Shown piece after piece: positions 17,449 through 27,804 of a DNA stretch of 64,000 bases. This DNA is from Hyphomicrobiales bacterium (GTDB lineage: Bacteria; Pseudomonadota; Alphaproteobacteria; Rhizobiales; JACESI01), in assembly GCA_039973685.1 (NCBI GenBank), contig JBDWKL010000016.1, positions 62,001 to 126,000 on the forward strand, written 5' to 3'. The position numbers and the translations under genes are program-made. The notes beneath the pieces were generated by a model. It was not told the DNA's origin. It searched no databases and saw only the letters and a program-made list of their open reading frames with translations. Numbering within the stretch: the stretch's first letter is position 1; each line of letters starts with the position of its first letter.

Positions 17449-17631
17449 ATAGGAGAGTCTATGATGGAAATACTATATTATGGGCAATATTTACTTAATT
17501 AATAAATATATTTTCCTAGTAATATTTTCCTTTGGTATATTTCGTACTATATTTATCGACAAAATATCACATCTATTTGAAATTATTGAATTATTCAGTC
17601 GGCCGACGTTCTTCGAACACGCTATTAAGTT
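17449..17631. promoter_or_regulatory. Very AT-rich gap upstream of the PagL-like gene
   Basis: These 183 bp between two reverse-strand genes are strikingly AT-rich (for example around 17500-17560). They presumably hold the promoter of the PagL-like gene. A forward open frame crossing this gap has no ribosome site or family resemblance and runs into the antisense of the M50 gene. I see no specific operator. Confidence 0.35.
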
Positions 17632-18336
17632 TCAAATTACTGGCGGGTTCTTTTTCCTAATTGAAAACAAATTGCTTTCATCACTGAGGCAAAACTTGAT
17701 CGTCACCAATATTACGACAACACTAATCAGCAACCATAAGCCGCCCCAAAAAACCGTTGCACCGCCAATTTCTTCGGCAATGACTCTTGCATCTGATCTG
17801 ACATGTGAACGTTGTATGGTGTCGCTGAAAATATCGTATGGCACATAGATCATGCTTACGAGGCCAAAAATCCTGAGCAATAAATCACTCACCAATGAAT
17901 GCGCGAACCATGCAATCACGATCATCGCAACACCAAACAAGATGCAAAAAAGCAAGGGAAACATCTCTCGTGAATAGATTGCCGCCACTAAAATCATGAC
18001 GGCACCAAGGAAGCCGAGAACATAACGATCGAAATTGGTGCGCACCGCAGCAACGAATAAAACGACACCAAAAAACAGCGACCCTAAATATCCAGCAGAA
18101 GCAATAACAAAGCGGTTGCCACCTCGAAATAAAACGTGGCCACCCTGATTTACATTAAGGGACAGGTTTTCCCATGTTCCACCTGTCAAAATGACCGCAA
18201 CACCGTGGGCGAATTCATGGAGAAAAATAACGAGTATTTTGACGGGAAATACAAACGCAAAATCCCAGCAGGCAATAATGCCTGCTGTTATCAAGATCAT
18301 CTGCCAGTGAAATTTGAAAAAATTGGCCAGCAGCAA
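17632..18336 (-). CDS. M50B-like membrane metalloprotease
   Basis: A 234-residue polytopic protein with the zinc motif HEFAH (H40, E41, H44) at the end of an early membrane helix (KILVIFLHEFAHGVAVILTGG) and about six further hydrophobic segments. A possible third ligand is the Asp in YVPYDIFSD, about 130 residues later. This is the layout of the peptidase M50B-like family. The substrate is unknown; site-2-type proteases usually act on membrane-bound regulators, but no anti-sigma factor is nearby. It starts 17 bp before the end of gpmA on the same strand. Confidence 0.72.
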   Translation of the reverse strand: MLLANFFKFHWQMILITAGIIACWDFAFVFPVKILVIFLHEFAHGVAVILTGGTWENLSLNVNQGGHVLFRGGNRFVIASAGYLGSLFFGVVLFVAAVRTNFDRYVLGFLGAVMILVAAIYSREMFPLLFCILFGVAMIVIAWFAHSLVSDLLLRIFGLVSMIYVPYDIFSDTIQRSHVRSDARVIAEEIGGATVFWGGLWLLISVVVILVTIKFCLSDESNLFSIRKKNPPVI

Positions 18337-18353
18337 CGAACTAATCCTTCAAA

Positions 18354-18971
18354 CTAGTCGAGAATTTCAACGCTTGCCAAGCTAGTGTCATCGTTGAGCG
18401 TATAGATCATTGGAACGCCTGTTGCGATTTCCTTTTTAAGAATTGCTTCTGGCGCTAGGCCTTCCATCGCCATAACCAATGCTCGTAAAGAATTGCCGTG
18501 GGCTGCAACAAGAACAGTCTTGCCACCCATTACTTGCGGCAAAACGTCATGCAAGAAATAAGGCCAAACCCGCGCGCCTGTATCTTTCAAGCTTTCACCA
18601 CCTGGGGGCGGGGTATCATAAGAGCGGCGCCAAATGTGAACTTGCTCGTCACCCCATTTTGCGCGGGCATCATCTTTGTTGAGACCAGCCAGATCGCCAT
18701 AATCTCGTTCGTTGAGCGCTTGATCTCTAATGGTCTCAAGATCCGGCTGACCAATCTCATTGAGGATCAAATCACAGGTCTTTTGCGCACGCTGCAATAC
18801 AGATGTAAATGCGATATCAAAACTGATGCCTTTGGCTTTCAGCTTACGGCCACCTTCGATTGCTTCTTCAACGCCTTTTTCGGTCAAATCAGGGTCGCGC
18901 CATCCAGTGAAGAGGTTTTTCAAATTCCATTCACTTTGTCCGTGACGGACGAGAACGAGTGTTTGTGGCAT
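18354..18971 (-). CDS. gpmA: 2,3-bisphosphoglycerate-dependent phosphoglycerate mutase
   Basis: A 205-residue phosphoglycerate mutase of glycolysis/gluconeogenesis. The start at [16 protein letters not shown] is supported by an AAAGGA ribosome site. Catalytic H10 lies in LVRHGQS, the second histidine in [11 protein letters not shown], and the [14 protein letters not shown] loop is characteristic. It is slightly shorter than E. coli GpmA, as usual in alphaproteobacteria. It follows dapB by 10 bp in the same transcription unit. Confidence 0.95.
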   Translation of the reverse strand: MPQTLVLVRHGQSEWNLKNLFTGWRDPDLTEKGVEEAIEGGRKLKAKGISFDIAFTSVLQRAQKTCDLILNEIGQPDLETIRDQALNERDYGDLAGLNKDDARAKWGDEQVHIWRRSYDTPPPGGESLKDTGARVWPYFLHDVLPQVMGGKTVLVAAHGNSLRALVMAMEGLAPEAILKKEIATGVPMIYTLNDDTSLASVEILD

Positions 18972-18981
18972 ATCTTTTCCT

Positions 18982-19803
18982 TTAAACATCTTTCGGCAGA
19001 CCGAGAACATCTGCCATGTTGTAATAACCCGGTTTCTTACCCATGCCCCATAGTGCAGCTTTGACAGCGCCTCGGGCAAAAATTGCGCGGTCTTCTGCAA
19101 TGTGACTAAGCTCAATCCGCTCCCCTTCACCCGCCAATATGACGGAATGGGAACCAACAACTGAACCACCTCTGAGCGTTGCAAAACCAATAGAGCCTTT
19201 TTCGCGAGCGCCGGTATAACCATCACGCGAGCGCACAGAGTTTTCTTCCAAATCGATGCCCCGTCCTTCAGCTGCTGCTTCGCCAAGAAGAAGAGCGGTG
19301 CCAGATGGCGCATCCACTTTATGCTTATGGTGCATTTCTAAGACATCAAGATCAAAATCAGCATCTAGTGCCTTGGCCGCTTGGCGCACTAAGACGGCCA
19401 GCAAATTTACACCTAAACTCATATTACCTGATTTAATTACCACAGCATGACGGCCAGCTGCTTGCAGCTTTTCCTCATCCTCAGGAGAGCAACCAGTTGT
19501 CCCGATCACATGAACAATGCGCATTTGTGCTGCATATTCTGCGTATTGGTTGGTGGCTGCTGGTGCCGTAAAATCAATCACGCCATCCGCATTCAAGAAA
19601 GCGTTTAGTGCGTCATCAGTAACGGTGATACCCAGCGGTTCAGACAAGCCTGCGAGCACGCCTGCATCTTGGCCAACAGCAGGTGCGCCCTCACGCTCAA
19701 CGGCTGCAACTAAGGTTACGCCTTCAACCTCGTTGATCATTCTAATTAAGGCGAGGCCCATACGACCACTTGCGCCTACAACCACTAATTTCATGTCTGA
19801 CAC
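18982..19803 (-). CDS. dapB: 4-hydroxy-tetrahydrodipicolinate reductase
   Basis: A 273-residue DapB of the lysine/diaminopimelate pathway. The nucleotide-binding motif VVGASGRMG lies near the N-terminus and the catalytic segment [15 protein letters not shown] is intact. Length equals the family norm. It is followed by gpmA and preceded by a DUF1330 gene, an order seen in Rhizobiales. Confidence 0.96.
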   Translation of the reverse strand: MSDMKLVVVGASGRMGLALIRMINEVEGVTLVAAVEREGAPAVGQDAGVLAGLSEPLGITVTDDALNAFLNADGVIDFTAPAATNQYAEYAAQMRIVHVIGTTGCSPEDEEKLQAAGRHAVVIKSGNMSLGVNLLAVLVRQAAKALDADFDLDVLEMHHKHKVDAPSGTALLLGEAAAEGRGIDLEENSVRSRDGYTGAREKGSIGFATLRGGSVVGSHSVILAGEGERIELSHIAEDRAIFARGAVKAALWGMGKKPGYYNMADVLGLPKDV

Positions 19804-19831
19804 GTTAAACCTACAGTCCTATTTGTTGCGC

Positions 19832-20125
19832 TTAACCGTCATGGCCTTCAACGATGATTAATTCACCATCTGCCACAGAGTTGCGAATTGCTTTTGCTGC
19901 TTGATATTCCGGTTCATTGTAACAAGCGTGGGCTTGTTCAACGCTTTCAAACTCAATGACCACATTGCGTGTGCGGCTTTTACCTTCAAGCTCACTTACA
20001 TCACCACCACGCACCAAAAACTTAGGCTTATATTTTGCAAAGGCCGTGGCTGCACCCGTGACATAATCTTGATAACGCTCAACATCGTTCACATCCATGC
20101 GAGCAATCCAATATCCTTTAGCCAT
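19832..20125 (-). CDS. DUF1330 family protein
   Basis: A 97-residue protein of the DUF1330 ferredoxin-like (dimeric alpha-beta barrel) family: GYWIARMDVNDVERYQDY at the N-terminus, FLVRGGD, and VVIEFESVEQAHACYNEPEY. Function is unknown. It lies between pyrF and dapB on the same strand. Confidence 0.88.
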   Translation of the reverse strand: MAKGYWIARMDVNDVERYQDYVTGAATAFAKYKPKFLVRGGDVSELEGKSRTRNVVIEFESVEQAHACYNEPEYQAAKAIRNSVADGELIIVEGHDG

Positions 20126-20146
20126 GTCTCTCTCCCAAAAGTAATT

Positions 20147-20863
20147 TTAAAGTGCGTCTTCAATTTCCGCGACGATTGCATCCGCTGCAGCTCGTCGATT
20201 ATCAGCATTCAAGATCGGTCTGCCAACCACTAAATAGTTACTTCCGTTCTCAATCGCTAATTTGGGGGTCATAATGCGACGTTGATCATCTGCACTCGCA
20301 TTTGCTGGACGAATACCAGGGGTCACAAGCAGAAGGTCGGGACCAACTGTTGCGCGGATTGCACTTGCTTCTGCCGCTGAACAAATAACGCCATCCATAC
20401 CGATTTGATTTGCTTGCGATGCCCGCTTAATAACCAACGACCCAGCTTTGTCCTTGTAACCTGCTTCTTGCAAACGCTCATCATCCAAATTGGTCATGAC
20501 AGTTACGCCCAAGAGCTTCAAATCATCATCCCCGCGCGCATCAACTGCCGCCTGCATGGCATGAGGATAAGCGTGGATCGTCAGGAAGGTGCCACCAAGA
20601 CGTTTTAAGCTTTCAACACCGCTTTTCACCGTGTTGTCGATATCCAATAACTTCAGATCGATGAAGATTTGTTTGCCCTGATCTTTAAGCTCAGTAACCA
20701 GGTCAAATCCGCCGCCATACAATATTTGAAACCCCAGCTTATAAAAACTGACACTGTCCCCTAAATCCTTCACAACATTGCGCGCATCATCAACCGTTGG
20801 CACATCAAGCGGCACAATAAGACGGTCGCGCGCAGATGGGTTTCGGATATCAAAATCAGACAT
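20147..20863 (-). CDS. pyrF: Orotidine 5'-phosphate decarboxylase
   Basis: A 238-residue OMP decarboxylase catalysing the last step of UMP synthesis. The catalytic DxKxxD array is present in IFIDLKLLDIDNT, with VTPGIRP near the phosphate-binding end and VGRPIL at the C-terminal loop. Length is typical. Confidence 0.96.
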   Translation of the reverse strand: MSDFDIRNPSARDRLIVPLDVPTVDDARNVVKDLGDSVSFYKLGFQILYGGGFDLVTELKDQGKQIFIDLKLLDIDNTVKSGVESLKRLGGTFLTIHAYPHAMQAAVDARGDDDLKLLGVTVMTNLDDERLQEAGYKDKAGSLVIKRASQANQIGMDGVICSAAEASAIRATVGPDLLLVTPGIRPANASADDQRRIMTPKLAIENGSNYLVVGRPILNADNRRAAADAIVAEIEDAL

Positions 20864-20884
20864 GGAGGCTCACAAATTTAAGGT

Positions 20885-21463
20885 TCAAGAACGTGCAACG
20901 GCTTTAACACGTTTGATGGAAAGAAGAAGGTCCGAAACCGCTTTATCAGCGAATTTTCGCGCCGTTTCATTGATCAAAGCCCCGTCATCATCAAATGCAG
21001 TGCCAGCAAGTCCGACAGATATTTGCGGCGTGATAATCTCTGCACCCACATTCATCAATACGGCCCGTAAATGATAGAGGCCACGACGACCAGCCCCATC
21101 TCCCGGTGAAGCAGACCCAATCATGCAGACTTTATCGGTAAAAGGGCCATAGCCTTGCCCATCGCCAATGCCTGACGTGCTCACCCAATCAATCGCGTTT
21201 TTCAATAAAGGAGAAATTGACGCATTATATTCTGGCGAGACAAAAACTAAGCCATCAACATCCGCAAATTTCTTGGCAAGATCGATTACTTCTTGCGGCG
21301 TTTTTATATCTGCATTGTAAATGGGAAAGGGGTAATCTTTAAGAGACACTTTGATGGCGTTCGCGTCACGATTATTCAAATCCGCAACCAATGCTTCCGC
21401 TAATTTATCGTTTATCGATCCTTTACGGATAGAGCCAGGGATTACCAAAATTTTCGCCGTCAT
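20885..21463 (-). CDS. NADPH-dependent FMN reductase
   Basis: A 192-residue flavodoxin-fold reductase. The ATG giving MTAKILVIPGS is chosen because GGAGG lies upstream of it; an earlier in-frame start exists. The FMN phosphate loop is PGSIRKGSIN, and SPEYNASISPLLKNAIDW is the classic NADPH_red signature. It resembles YieF/chromate-reductase-type enzymes; the physiological substrate is unknown. Confidence 0.88.
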   Translation of the reverse strand: MTAKILVIPGSIRKGSINDKLAEALVADLNNRDANAIKVSLKDYPFPIYNADIKTPQEVIDLAKKFADVDGLVFVSPEYNASISPLLKNAIDWVSTSGIGDGQGYGPFTDKVCMIGSASPGDGAGRRGLYHLRAVLMNVGAEIITPQISVGLAGTAFDDDGALINETARKFADKAVSDLLLSIKRVKAVARS

Positions 21464-21526
21464 AGTATCCTCCAAAATAGTCCACACCTAGTCTGAGATA
21501 TATAACAAAACAGCGTAAGGCGGAAA

Positions 21527-22180
21527 TTAGGTCTTTTGACTTTGCCCGCGATAGACAAAAACCCGTGCAGGCGGAATATTACGGGCGATCCAAGATGTCT
21601 TTTCAAGACTCACATCGCGCGGCGTGGCAACTGGTGCACGCAAACCATATGAAAATTGAATGAAAGGATTACCGTCGAGCAATTCGAGGATTTCGGCTAA
21701 CAATGCTTGCCGCTTGTCCTTTGGGCTGTTGAGAAGTGGTAAGCTGGACACTACGGCTGCAAAGCGCGGTTGAGTTTCAAAATGCTTGGAAAGTGTTTCC
21801 TGAACATTGAAGCCGTCGCCATTGATCACATCAATATCTGGAAATTTATCCCGTATAAGCGTGCAAAAATCAGCGCTATATTCAATCGCCACTAGCTTTT
21901 CCGGCTTCACACCATGATCAAGCAACGCTTGAGTAACAACGCCAGTACCAGGTCCAATTTCTAAAACGGGTAAATCTGTACCCAAAGGCACAAAGGATGC
22001 CATTGCGTTCGCAAGCTCTACGCTTGATGGGACAATTGCGCCCGTTTTCAATGGGTTTCCCAACCAATTTTTGATAAAGCGCGTATCTTGACGAACCCGC
22101 CTAACAACAGAAGCTGGCTTTAATTTTAGTTTTCTAAAAGCTTTAACCGAGCTTTTAACTGGCAGGATGTCATCAATCAT
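21527..22180 (-). CDS. pmtA: Phospholipid N-methyltransferase PmtA-like
   Basis: A 217-residue class I SAM methyltransferase with motif I LEIGPGTGVVTQALL and the preceding TGAIVPSS region typical of rhizobial PmtA, which methylates phosphatidylethanolamine towards phosphatidylcholine. INGDGF and VVSSLPLLN follow. Location beside dnaJ fits rhizobial synteny. A related rRNA adenine dimethylase-type or generic phospholipid methyltransferase is the alternative. Confidence 0.7.
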   Translation of the reverse strand: MIDDILPVKSSVKAFRKLKLKPASVVRRVRQDTRFIKNWLGNPLKTGAIVPSSVELANAMASFVPLGTDLPVLEIGPGTGVVTQALLDHGVKPEKLVAIEYSADFCTLIRDKFPDIDVINGDGFNVQETLSKHFETQPRFAAVVSSLPLLNSPKDKRQALLAEILELLDGNPFIQFSYGLRAPVATPRDVSLEKTSWIARNIPPARVFVYRGQSQKT

Positions 22181-22263
22181 AATAGTTCAAACGCCATATC
22201 TAATACTTAAGTGGATATAAGCGGCCTTAACTCACCTTGCAACCTATGCGAGATAAAAAAGAG

Positions 22264-23400
22264 CTACTCTCCATCGGCACCCGTGAAAAAGTCTTTCATG
22301 CGAGTAAAGAATCCTGCTGATTCAGGGCTGTTATTGGCGGAAGATTCGCTTTCGAATTCTTCCAACAATTCACGCTGACGGCGGCTAAGATTTTGCGGCG
22401 TTTCGATCATAACTTGGATATACATGTCGCCCATTTGTGACGAACGCAATACAGGCATGCCTTTGCTCTTAAGCCGGAATTGCTTACCAGCTTGTGTGCC
22501 TTCAGGAATTTTAACCCGTGTCTTTGCACCCGTAACACTTGCCACTTCAAACTGGCCACCAAGGGCGGCTGTTGTCATTGAAAGAGGTACACGGCAGAAC
22601 AAATCTGCCCCTTCACGCTGGAAGAACTCATGGGGTATAATCGAGATGAAAATATAAAGATCGCCAGATACATTACCGCGCGTTCCAGCTTCACCTTCGC
22701 CGGCTAAGCGAATACGCGTTCCATCTTCAATACCGGCTGGGATATTGACCGACAATGTACGGTCTTGAGAGACTTTACCCGCGCCGTGACATAAATCACA
22801 AGGATCAGTAATCACCTCACCGCGCCCCTGACACGTTGCACAGGTACGCTCAACAGAGAAAAAGCCCTGACTTGCGCGCACGCGACCTGCGCCGCCACAG
22901 GTTGGGCAAGTTTTCGGGCTGGTGCCCGCTTTAGCACCAGAACCTGTACATCCGTCACAGGTGACCGATGTTGGAACGGATATTTCGGCGTTTTTACCCT
23001 CATAGGCTTCTTCAAGGGTTACTTCCATATTGAAGCGCAAATCAGAACCACGTCCGGCATTACCGCCGCCACGACGGCCACCCATAACATCGCCGAAGAA
23101 TTCTTCGAAAATATCTGACATAGAGCCACCGAAATCGCCGCCGCCAAATCCACCGCCTTGCCCGCCACCACCTTGGGTGAAGGCTTCATGACCAAATCGG
23201 TCATAGGCAGCGCGCTTTTGCGGGTCTTTCAGCGTTTCATAGGCTTCATTCAATTCCTTGAACTTAGCCTCAGCGGCATCATCACCCGGATTGCGATCTG
23301 GGTGGTATTTCATAGCCTGCTTTCGAAAAGCACTCTTGAGTGTCTTTTCATCAGCATCGCTAGAAACGCCTAGTGTTTCATAAAAATCGGCTTGTGCCAT
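22264..23400 (-). CDS. dnaJ: Chaperone DnaJ
   Basis: A 378-residue type I DnaJ. It has the J-domain with HPD at 33-35, a Gly/Phe-rich linker (about 75-105), four CxxCxGxG-type zinc repeats ([36 protein letters not shown]) and a C-terminal substrate domain. It stimulates DnaK ATPase. Unusually, it is not directly downstream of dnaK: two glycosyltransferase genes intervene, so dnaJ must have its own promoter in the 147 bp upstream or depend on long read-through. Confidence 0.97.
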   Translation of the reverse strand: MAQADFYETLGVSSDADEKTLKSAFRKQAMKYHPDRNPGDDAAEAKFKELNEAYETLKDPQKRAAYDRFGHEAFTQGGGGQGGGFGGGDFGGSMSDIFEEFFGDVMGGRRGGGNAGRGSDLRFNMEVTLEEAYEGKNAEISVPTSVTCDGCTGSGAKAGTSPKTCPTCGGAGRVRASQGFFSVERTCATCQGRGEVITDPCDLCHGAGKVSQDRTLSVNIPAGIEDGTRIRLAGEGEAGTRGNVSGDLYIFISIIPHEFFQREGADLFCRVPLSMTTAALGGQFEVASVTGAKTRVKIPEGTQAGKQFRLKSKGMPVLRSSQMGDMYIQVMIETPQNLSRRQRELLEEFESESSANNSPESAGFFTRMKDFFTGADGE

Positions 23401-23547
23401 TTAAAGATAAACTTCCCAAATTGTCCTGATATCATGGACCTACTTGTTAGGACCATCCAAAGTAATGTTGATATAGTTCACGACATCACGTTTTGCAAAG
23501 GATTTGCGGGTTTATAGGGCAGGAGAGATTAAGACCTCGATCCATAC

Positions 23548-24315
23548 TTAAACCAGAGCACGTTTCACAACGCGTTGAACAATCCTAATAAACCGATATT
23601 TCGCATATATATAAGAAATTTTTGCACCGTAGAGCCCACCCGTGAAATGCCGACGTAGAATATAGCATTTGAAAAAAGCCAGCGGGAACTCAAACACCAT
23701 TCTTAGAATATTGAAAAAGTGGGATTTAGGTTTTTCATTTTGAAAATAAAACCTAGTCCGACCGCGTGCCTTATCATTCAATGTTTTGAGATCAGGAAAA
23801 GAACGATGGAGTATAATATTCTTGAGTTGATGAATGCATTTCTCACTCGTCACCACAATTGCATCTTTGGTCGGATGATCGGGGTAACTTAGAAGTTGGC
23901 GGTTATAAAGCCTAATATAATTATGATAATCAGCGAAAAAACGCGGTTTTTCATGGTGAGGATAAATCCCAACCGTCTTCACCCGCGCTCCATTATAACG
24001 CTGGGGCATATCACTGGAGAGAAAATGGGTGATTTCGGCGATGACTTCTGGTGTCAAAAATTCATCCGCATCGAGATTAAGTACCCAGTCGTTTTTACAA
24101 AGGGATTCAGCAGCACGTTTTTGTTGACCAAATCCATCAAACTGACGGAATGAAAACTTGGCTCCAAATTGTTCCGCAATTTCTTGAGTTTTATCTGTAC
24201 TGCCAGAATCTAAAACCACAATTTCATCAACAAGTGGCTTTGCCAGTTCAAGACATCGGCCTAAATTAGCTTGTTCATTCTTAGTGATTACGAATAAAGA
24301 TAAATTACGCATCAT
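23548..24315 (-). CDS. Glycosyltransferase family 2, WaaE/KdtX-like
   Basis: A 255-residue GT-A enzyme. It has SLFVITKNEQANLGRCLE, VVLDSGSTDKTQEIA, and the metal-binding LNLDADEFL. The overall pattern is that of LgtF/WaaE-type enzymes that add a sugar to the LPS inner core. The C-terminal end is basic and may be membrane associated. It sits between dnaJ and another glycosyltransferase gene, likely as one transcriptional unit, suggesting an envelope polysaccharide role. Confidence 0.8.
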   Translation of the reverse strand: MMRNLSLFVITKNEQANLGRCLELAKPLVDEIVVLDSGSTDKTQEIAEQFGAKFSFRQFDGFGQQKRAAESLCKNDWVLNLDADEFLTPEVIAEITHFLSSDMPQRYNGARVKTVGIYPHHEKPRFFADYHNYIRLYNRQLLSYPDHPTKDAIVVTSEKCIHQLKNIILHRSFPDLKTLNDKARGRTRFYFQNEKPKSHFFNILRMVFEFPLAFFKCYILRRHFTGGLYGAKISYIYAKYRFIRIVQRVVKRALV

Positions 24316-24439
24316 GGTCTCTTATAGCGAATATATTTTGAACGAAAGAATGAAACATCACCCCACACCGTCTCTTTAGTCTTAACCAATTGTAGCCAGT
24401 TTGAGTTGCTTCTTCCAACGATCAAGAGCTTTGTGCGCT

Positions 24440-25552
24440 TTAATAGTTATCCTTTGGCTCCAGCCCTGCCGCTCTCAAGACGTCGACAATTCTGTTTTCC
24501 CAAAGGTGCGTTTGTCCATGTTCACGCGCTTCTTTGCGCATGGCGTTATGTTTTGATTTATCGTTGAGAATTGCCAGTACCGCTTGTCCAACATGAGCTG
24601 ATGTTGAGGCATCAACCACCAATCCCGTTTTCCCATCAATAATCGCTTCTGGTGCCCCACCGGCGTTTCCCGAGATCGAGGGCAAACCATGAAGGGCGGC
24701 TTCAATATAGCTAATGCCATATCCTTCACGTTCTTCAGCAATCTGACGACCTGGTTGTAAAAAAAGATCAGCCTCATCTAAGAGAGCTGTTTTAAACCCT
24801 CCCTCTATCCAGCCAATAAAAGAAACAGAAGGTTCAATTTTTAGATCTTTTACGAGATTTTCTAATCGTCCTTGATCCTCTCCAATACCAGCAATGATGA
24901 GTTTTGCTTTAGGATATTGTTTCAGGATTTCCGGCATCGCTTCAATTGCACGATCAATACCTTTCAACTCAACCAAGCGGGCTAAACTGATCAGCTTTGG
25001 ATAGCTATCCTGCCATACTGCTGCAGCTTTTTGAGTGTCTTGCGTAGATGCTGGAGAAGATTTGTGGATTGGAGGATGCACGATACTATGGGATGTTTTC
25101 TCAGATAAAAATGCCGCCGCACGGCTTTTCGTTTCTAAAGAGATAAACATAATATGGTCTGCTTTTAACAAAGCATTGGATATTCTTTTGTGCTTTTTGG
25201 AGGTCTGGGAAAACTCATTCCCATGTGCCCAAACGACAATTGGGCAATTATAAGAGCTCAATAATTCCAAGCTTTTCCAACTGTCAGCGAAAATAGCCTC
25301 AACGGGTCGTTCGCTCACTATTTGGTTTAGGCGTTTTAGTTTGCGACGACGCCTTAAAAATTTGATGCCGCCAAAACGTTCTACGTCATAGGGGGTCTTC
25401 GTTTCGCGATCCCAATGCTGTGCTGATTGGTCACCATCAGCAAGTACTGTCACATCATGGCCGGCTTCTGCAATATATTCAGCCGTTCCTGCCAGCAAGT
25501 TTTGTATGCCCCCTGGACGCGGGGGAAAAGCCTGCGCAAGAACCACAATCAT
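24440..25552 (-). CDS. Glycosyltransferase family 4 (GT-B)
   Basis: A 370-residue GT-B enzyme. The N-terminal domain has AQAFPPRPGGIQNLLAG. The C-terminal donor domain has LISLARLVELKGIDRAIEA, LIIAGIGEDQGRLENL and EREGYGISYIEAALHGLPSI, the family-4 E-x7-E region. It transfers a nucleotide-sugar residue to an unknown acceptor, plausibly LPS or capsule. It starts 75 bp after the dnaK stop, beyond a terminator-like hairpin. Confidence 0.85.
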   Translation of the reverse strand: MIVVLAQAFPPRPGGIQNLLAGTAEYIAEAGHDVTVLADGDQSAQHWDRETKTPYDVERFGGIKFLRRRRKLKRLNQIVSERPVEAIFADSWKSLELLSSYNCPIVVWAHGNEFSQTSKKHKRISNALLKADHIMFISLETKSRAAAFLSEKTSHSIVHPPIHKSSPASTQDTQKAAAVWQDSYPKLISLARLVELKGIDRAIEAMPEILKQYPKAKLIIAGIGEDQGRLENLVKDLKIEPSVSFIGWIEGGFKTALLDEADLFLQPGRQIAEEREGYGISYIEAALHGLPSISGNAGGAPEAIIDGKTGLVVDASTSAHVGQAVLAILNDKSKHNAMRKEAREHGQTHLWENRIVDVLRAAGLEPKDNY

Positions 25553-25573
25553 TGATTTATCCTACTAAACAAC

Positions 25574-25606
25574 AAATCCGGGCACTTCTGAGAGGTGCCA
25601 GGATTT
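25574..25606 (-). terminator. Probable dnaK transcription terminator
   Basis: Read on the reverse strand just after the dnaK stop, AAATCC and GGATTT bracket an inner GGCAC/GTGCC stem with one internal mismatch and a short loop, then GTTGTTTAG follows. It would separate dnaK from the two glycosyltransferase genes, although the T-rich tail is weak. Confidence 0.6.
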
Positions 25607-25627
25607 CTAGTAAAATCAATCAAAAAA

Positions 25628-27556
25628 CTACGCTGAGCGCTTGTCTTCATCATCGTCTGAAACGTCTTCAAAATCAGCGTCCATAACGTCGTCATCATGG
25701 TCATCGCCTGCTGCATCTGCTGCTGCATCTGCTTCAGCTGCAGCTTGCTCAGACTGATACATCGCCTCACCAAGCTTCATGCTTGCTTGTGCCAATGTTT
25801 CTGATTTTGCTTGAACATCATCATTATCGATGTCGTCGCCTTCAATCGCAGTTTTCAAAGCTGTAATTGCGTCTTCAATCGCCTGACGATCGCTCTCGCC
25901 TACCTGATCACCAAACTCTGCCAAAGATTTCTCAGCAGAATGGATCATCGTTTCAGCGTTGTTTATCGTATCAACAGATTCGCGTTTCTTCTTATCCGCA
26001 TCAGCATTTGCTTCAGCGTCTTGGATCATTTGTTCGATATCATCATCGGACAAACCGCCAGATGCTTGAATACGAATTTGTTGTTCCTTGCCTGTGCCTT
26101 TGTCTTTCGCAGACACATTCACAATACCATTCGCATCAATATCGAAGGTTACTTCGATTTGCGGAACACCGCGTGGTGCTGGCGGAATACCAACAAGGTC
26201 AAATTGACCAAGATTTTTGTTATCCGCTGCCATTTCACGTTCACCTTGGGCAACGCGAATTGTCACAGCATTTTGGTTATCATCAGCGGTTGAGAAAGTT
26301 TGACCCTTCTTCGTCGGGATTGTTGTGTTGCGGTCGATCAAGCGTGTGAACACGCCACCGAGCGTTTCAATGCCGAGAGACAATGGTGTGACGTCGAGAA
26401 GAAGAACGTCTTTAACGTCGCCTTGCAAAACACCCGCTTGAATAGCGGCACCCATGGCAACCACTTCATCCGGGTTCACACCCTTATTAGGCTCTTTGCC
26501 GAAGAACTGTTTTACAGCTTCTTGGATTTTAGGCATGCGTGTCATACCGCCAACAAGAACGACTTCGTCGATCTCAGCAGCTTTCAAACCAGCATCTTTA
26601 AGAGCTGACTTACACGGACCAATTGTACGCTGAACAAAATCATCAACCAGTGTTTCAAATTTCGCACGTGTTAGCTTCAAGGTCAGGTGCTTAGGACCAG
26701 ACGCATCAGCTGTAATGAACGGTAAGTTGATTTCAGTTTGTGCCGCAGCTGAAAGCTCGATTTTTGCTTTTTCTGCTGCTTCTTTCAAACGCTGTAGCGC
26801 TAGTTTGTCGCCACGTAGGTCAATGCCTTGTTCTTTTTTGAACTCATCAGCCAAATAGTTGACCAAACGCATATCGAAATCTTCACCACCAAGGAAAGTA
26901 TCGCCATTGGTCGACTTAACTTCAAAAACGCCATCGCCGATTTCAAGAACTGAAACATCGAATGTACCGCCACCAAGGTCATAAACAGCAATTGTTTTGC
27001 CTTCGTTTTTATCAAGACCATAAGCCAGCGCCGCCGCTGTTGGTTCGTTGATAATGCGAAGCACTTCAAGGCCAGCAATTTTACCAGCATCTTTTGTTGC
27101 CTGTCGCTGCGCATCGTTAAAGTAAGCAGGAACCGTGATCACGGCTTGCTCTACTGTTTCGCCCAAGAAGCTTTCAGCTGTTTCCTTCATTTTCTGAAGG
27201 ATCATTGCTGATACTTGTGATGGAGAATATTTATCACCGCTTGCTTCAACCCATGCATCACCATTGTCACCTTTGACAATTTTGAATGGGACGAGATCTT
27301 TGTCTTTACCAACGGTTGGGTCTTCGAAACGACGACCAATCAAACGCTTCACTGCAAAAAGTGTATTTTCAGGGTTGGTAACAGCTTGCCGTTTTGCTGG
27401 CTGACCAACAAGGCGCTCTCCGTCTTCTGAAAATGCCACCATAGATGGCGTTGTACGCGCACCTTCTGCGTTCTCGATTACCTTAGGTTCCTTGCCGTCC
27501 ATTACTGAAACGCAAGAATTAGTGGTTCCAAGGTCAATACCAATGACTTTAGCCAT
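25628..27556 (-). CDS. dnaK: Chaperone DnaK (Hsp70)
   Basis: A 642-residue DnaK. The start at [15 protein letters not shown] follows an AAGGAGA ribosome site. ATPase signatures [21 protein letters not shown] and [13 protein letters not shown] are present, followed by the substrate domain and an acidic C-terminal tail (DDDEDKRSA) in place of the usual EEVKKD ending. It works with DnaJ and GrpE, both in this window but in separate transcription units. Confidence 0.98.
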   Translation of the reverse strand: MAKVIGIDLGTTNSCVSVMDGKEPKVIENAEGARTTPSMVAFSEDGERLVGQPAKRQAVTNPENTLFAVKRLIGRRFEDPTVGKDKDLVPFKIVKGDNGDAWVEASGDKYSPSQVSAMILQKMKETAESFLGETVEQAVITVPAYFNDAQRQATKDAGKIAGLEVLRIINEPTAAALAYGLDKNEGKTIAVYDLGGGTFDVSVLEIGDGVFEVKSTNGDTFLGGEDFDMRLVNYLADEFKKEQGIDLRGDKLALQRLKEAAEKAKIELSAAAQTEINLPFITADASGPKHLTLKLTRAKFETLVDDFVQRTIGPCKSALKDAGLKAAEIDEVVLVGGMTRMPKIQEAVKQFFGKEPNKGVNPDEVVAMGAAIQAGVLQGDVKDVLLLDVTPLSLGIETLGGVFTRLIDRNTTIPTKKGQTFSTADDNQNAVTIRVAQGEREMAADNKNLGQFDLVGIPPAPRGVPQIEVTFDIDANGIVNVSAKDKGTGKEQQIRIQASGGLSDDDIEQMIQDAEANADADKKKRESVDTINNAETMIHSAEKSLAEFGDQVGESDRQAIEDAITALKTAIEGDDIDNDDVQAKSETLAQASMKLGEAMYQSEQAAAEADAAADAAGDDHDDDVMDADFEDVSDDDEDKRSA

Positions 27557-27666
27557 ATTCGTCTCCTTAAAAAGCAAGCCGTTGTGTGAACCTTTTTTAA
27601 GCGTTCTACAACCCCTAAAGGCCTGGTCTTTCAACCAGCAGGCTTCTAATGCAATATTTGTAGCGG

Positions 27667-27696
27667 AATTGGGTCTAGTTCGTTGTTAATTTCAAC
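27667..27696 (-). promoter_or_regulatory. Candidate RpoH (sigma-32) promoter of dnaK
   Basis: About 110-140 bp upstream of dnaK the reverse strand reads GTTGAAA, a 15-base spacer, then ACCCAATT. This resembles the heat-shock consensus CTTGAAA / CCCCATnT. It is a by-eye match with several deviations, and no CIRCE repeat was seen. Confidence 0.3.
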
Positions 27697-27804
27697 CAAT
27701 AAACAACAAGCCCCACCCGCTTACGCGGTTCGGAAGGTATATAAGAATACCTGTAGCGGACTGCAAGCACCAGATCGCGGAAAATTACTCAGATAGGCAG
27801 GAAA

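Noticed and set aside
17480-17848. 122-codon forward frame beginning in AT-rich DNA
   Set aside because: The first part is low-complexity Ile/Phe-rich sequence typical of AT-rich noncoding DNA and the rest is antisense to the M50-like gene.
18498-19064. 188-codon forward frame opposite gpmA and dapB
   Set aside because: Antisense to two certain genes and without family similarity.
25811-26608. Long forward frames opposite dnaK
   Set aside because: Shadows of a strongly conserved dnaK; the two overlapping frames have no recognisable domains.
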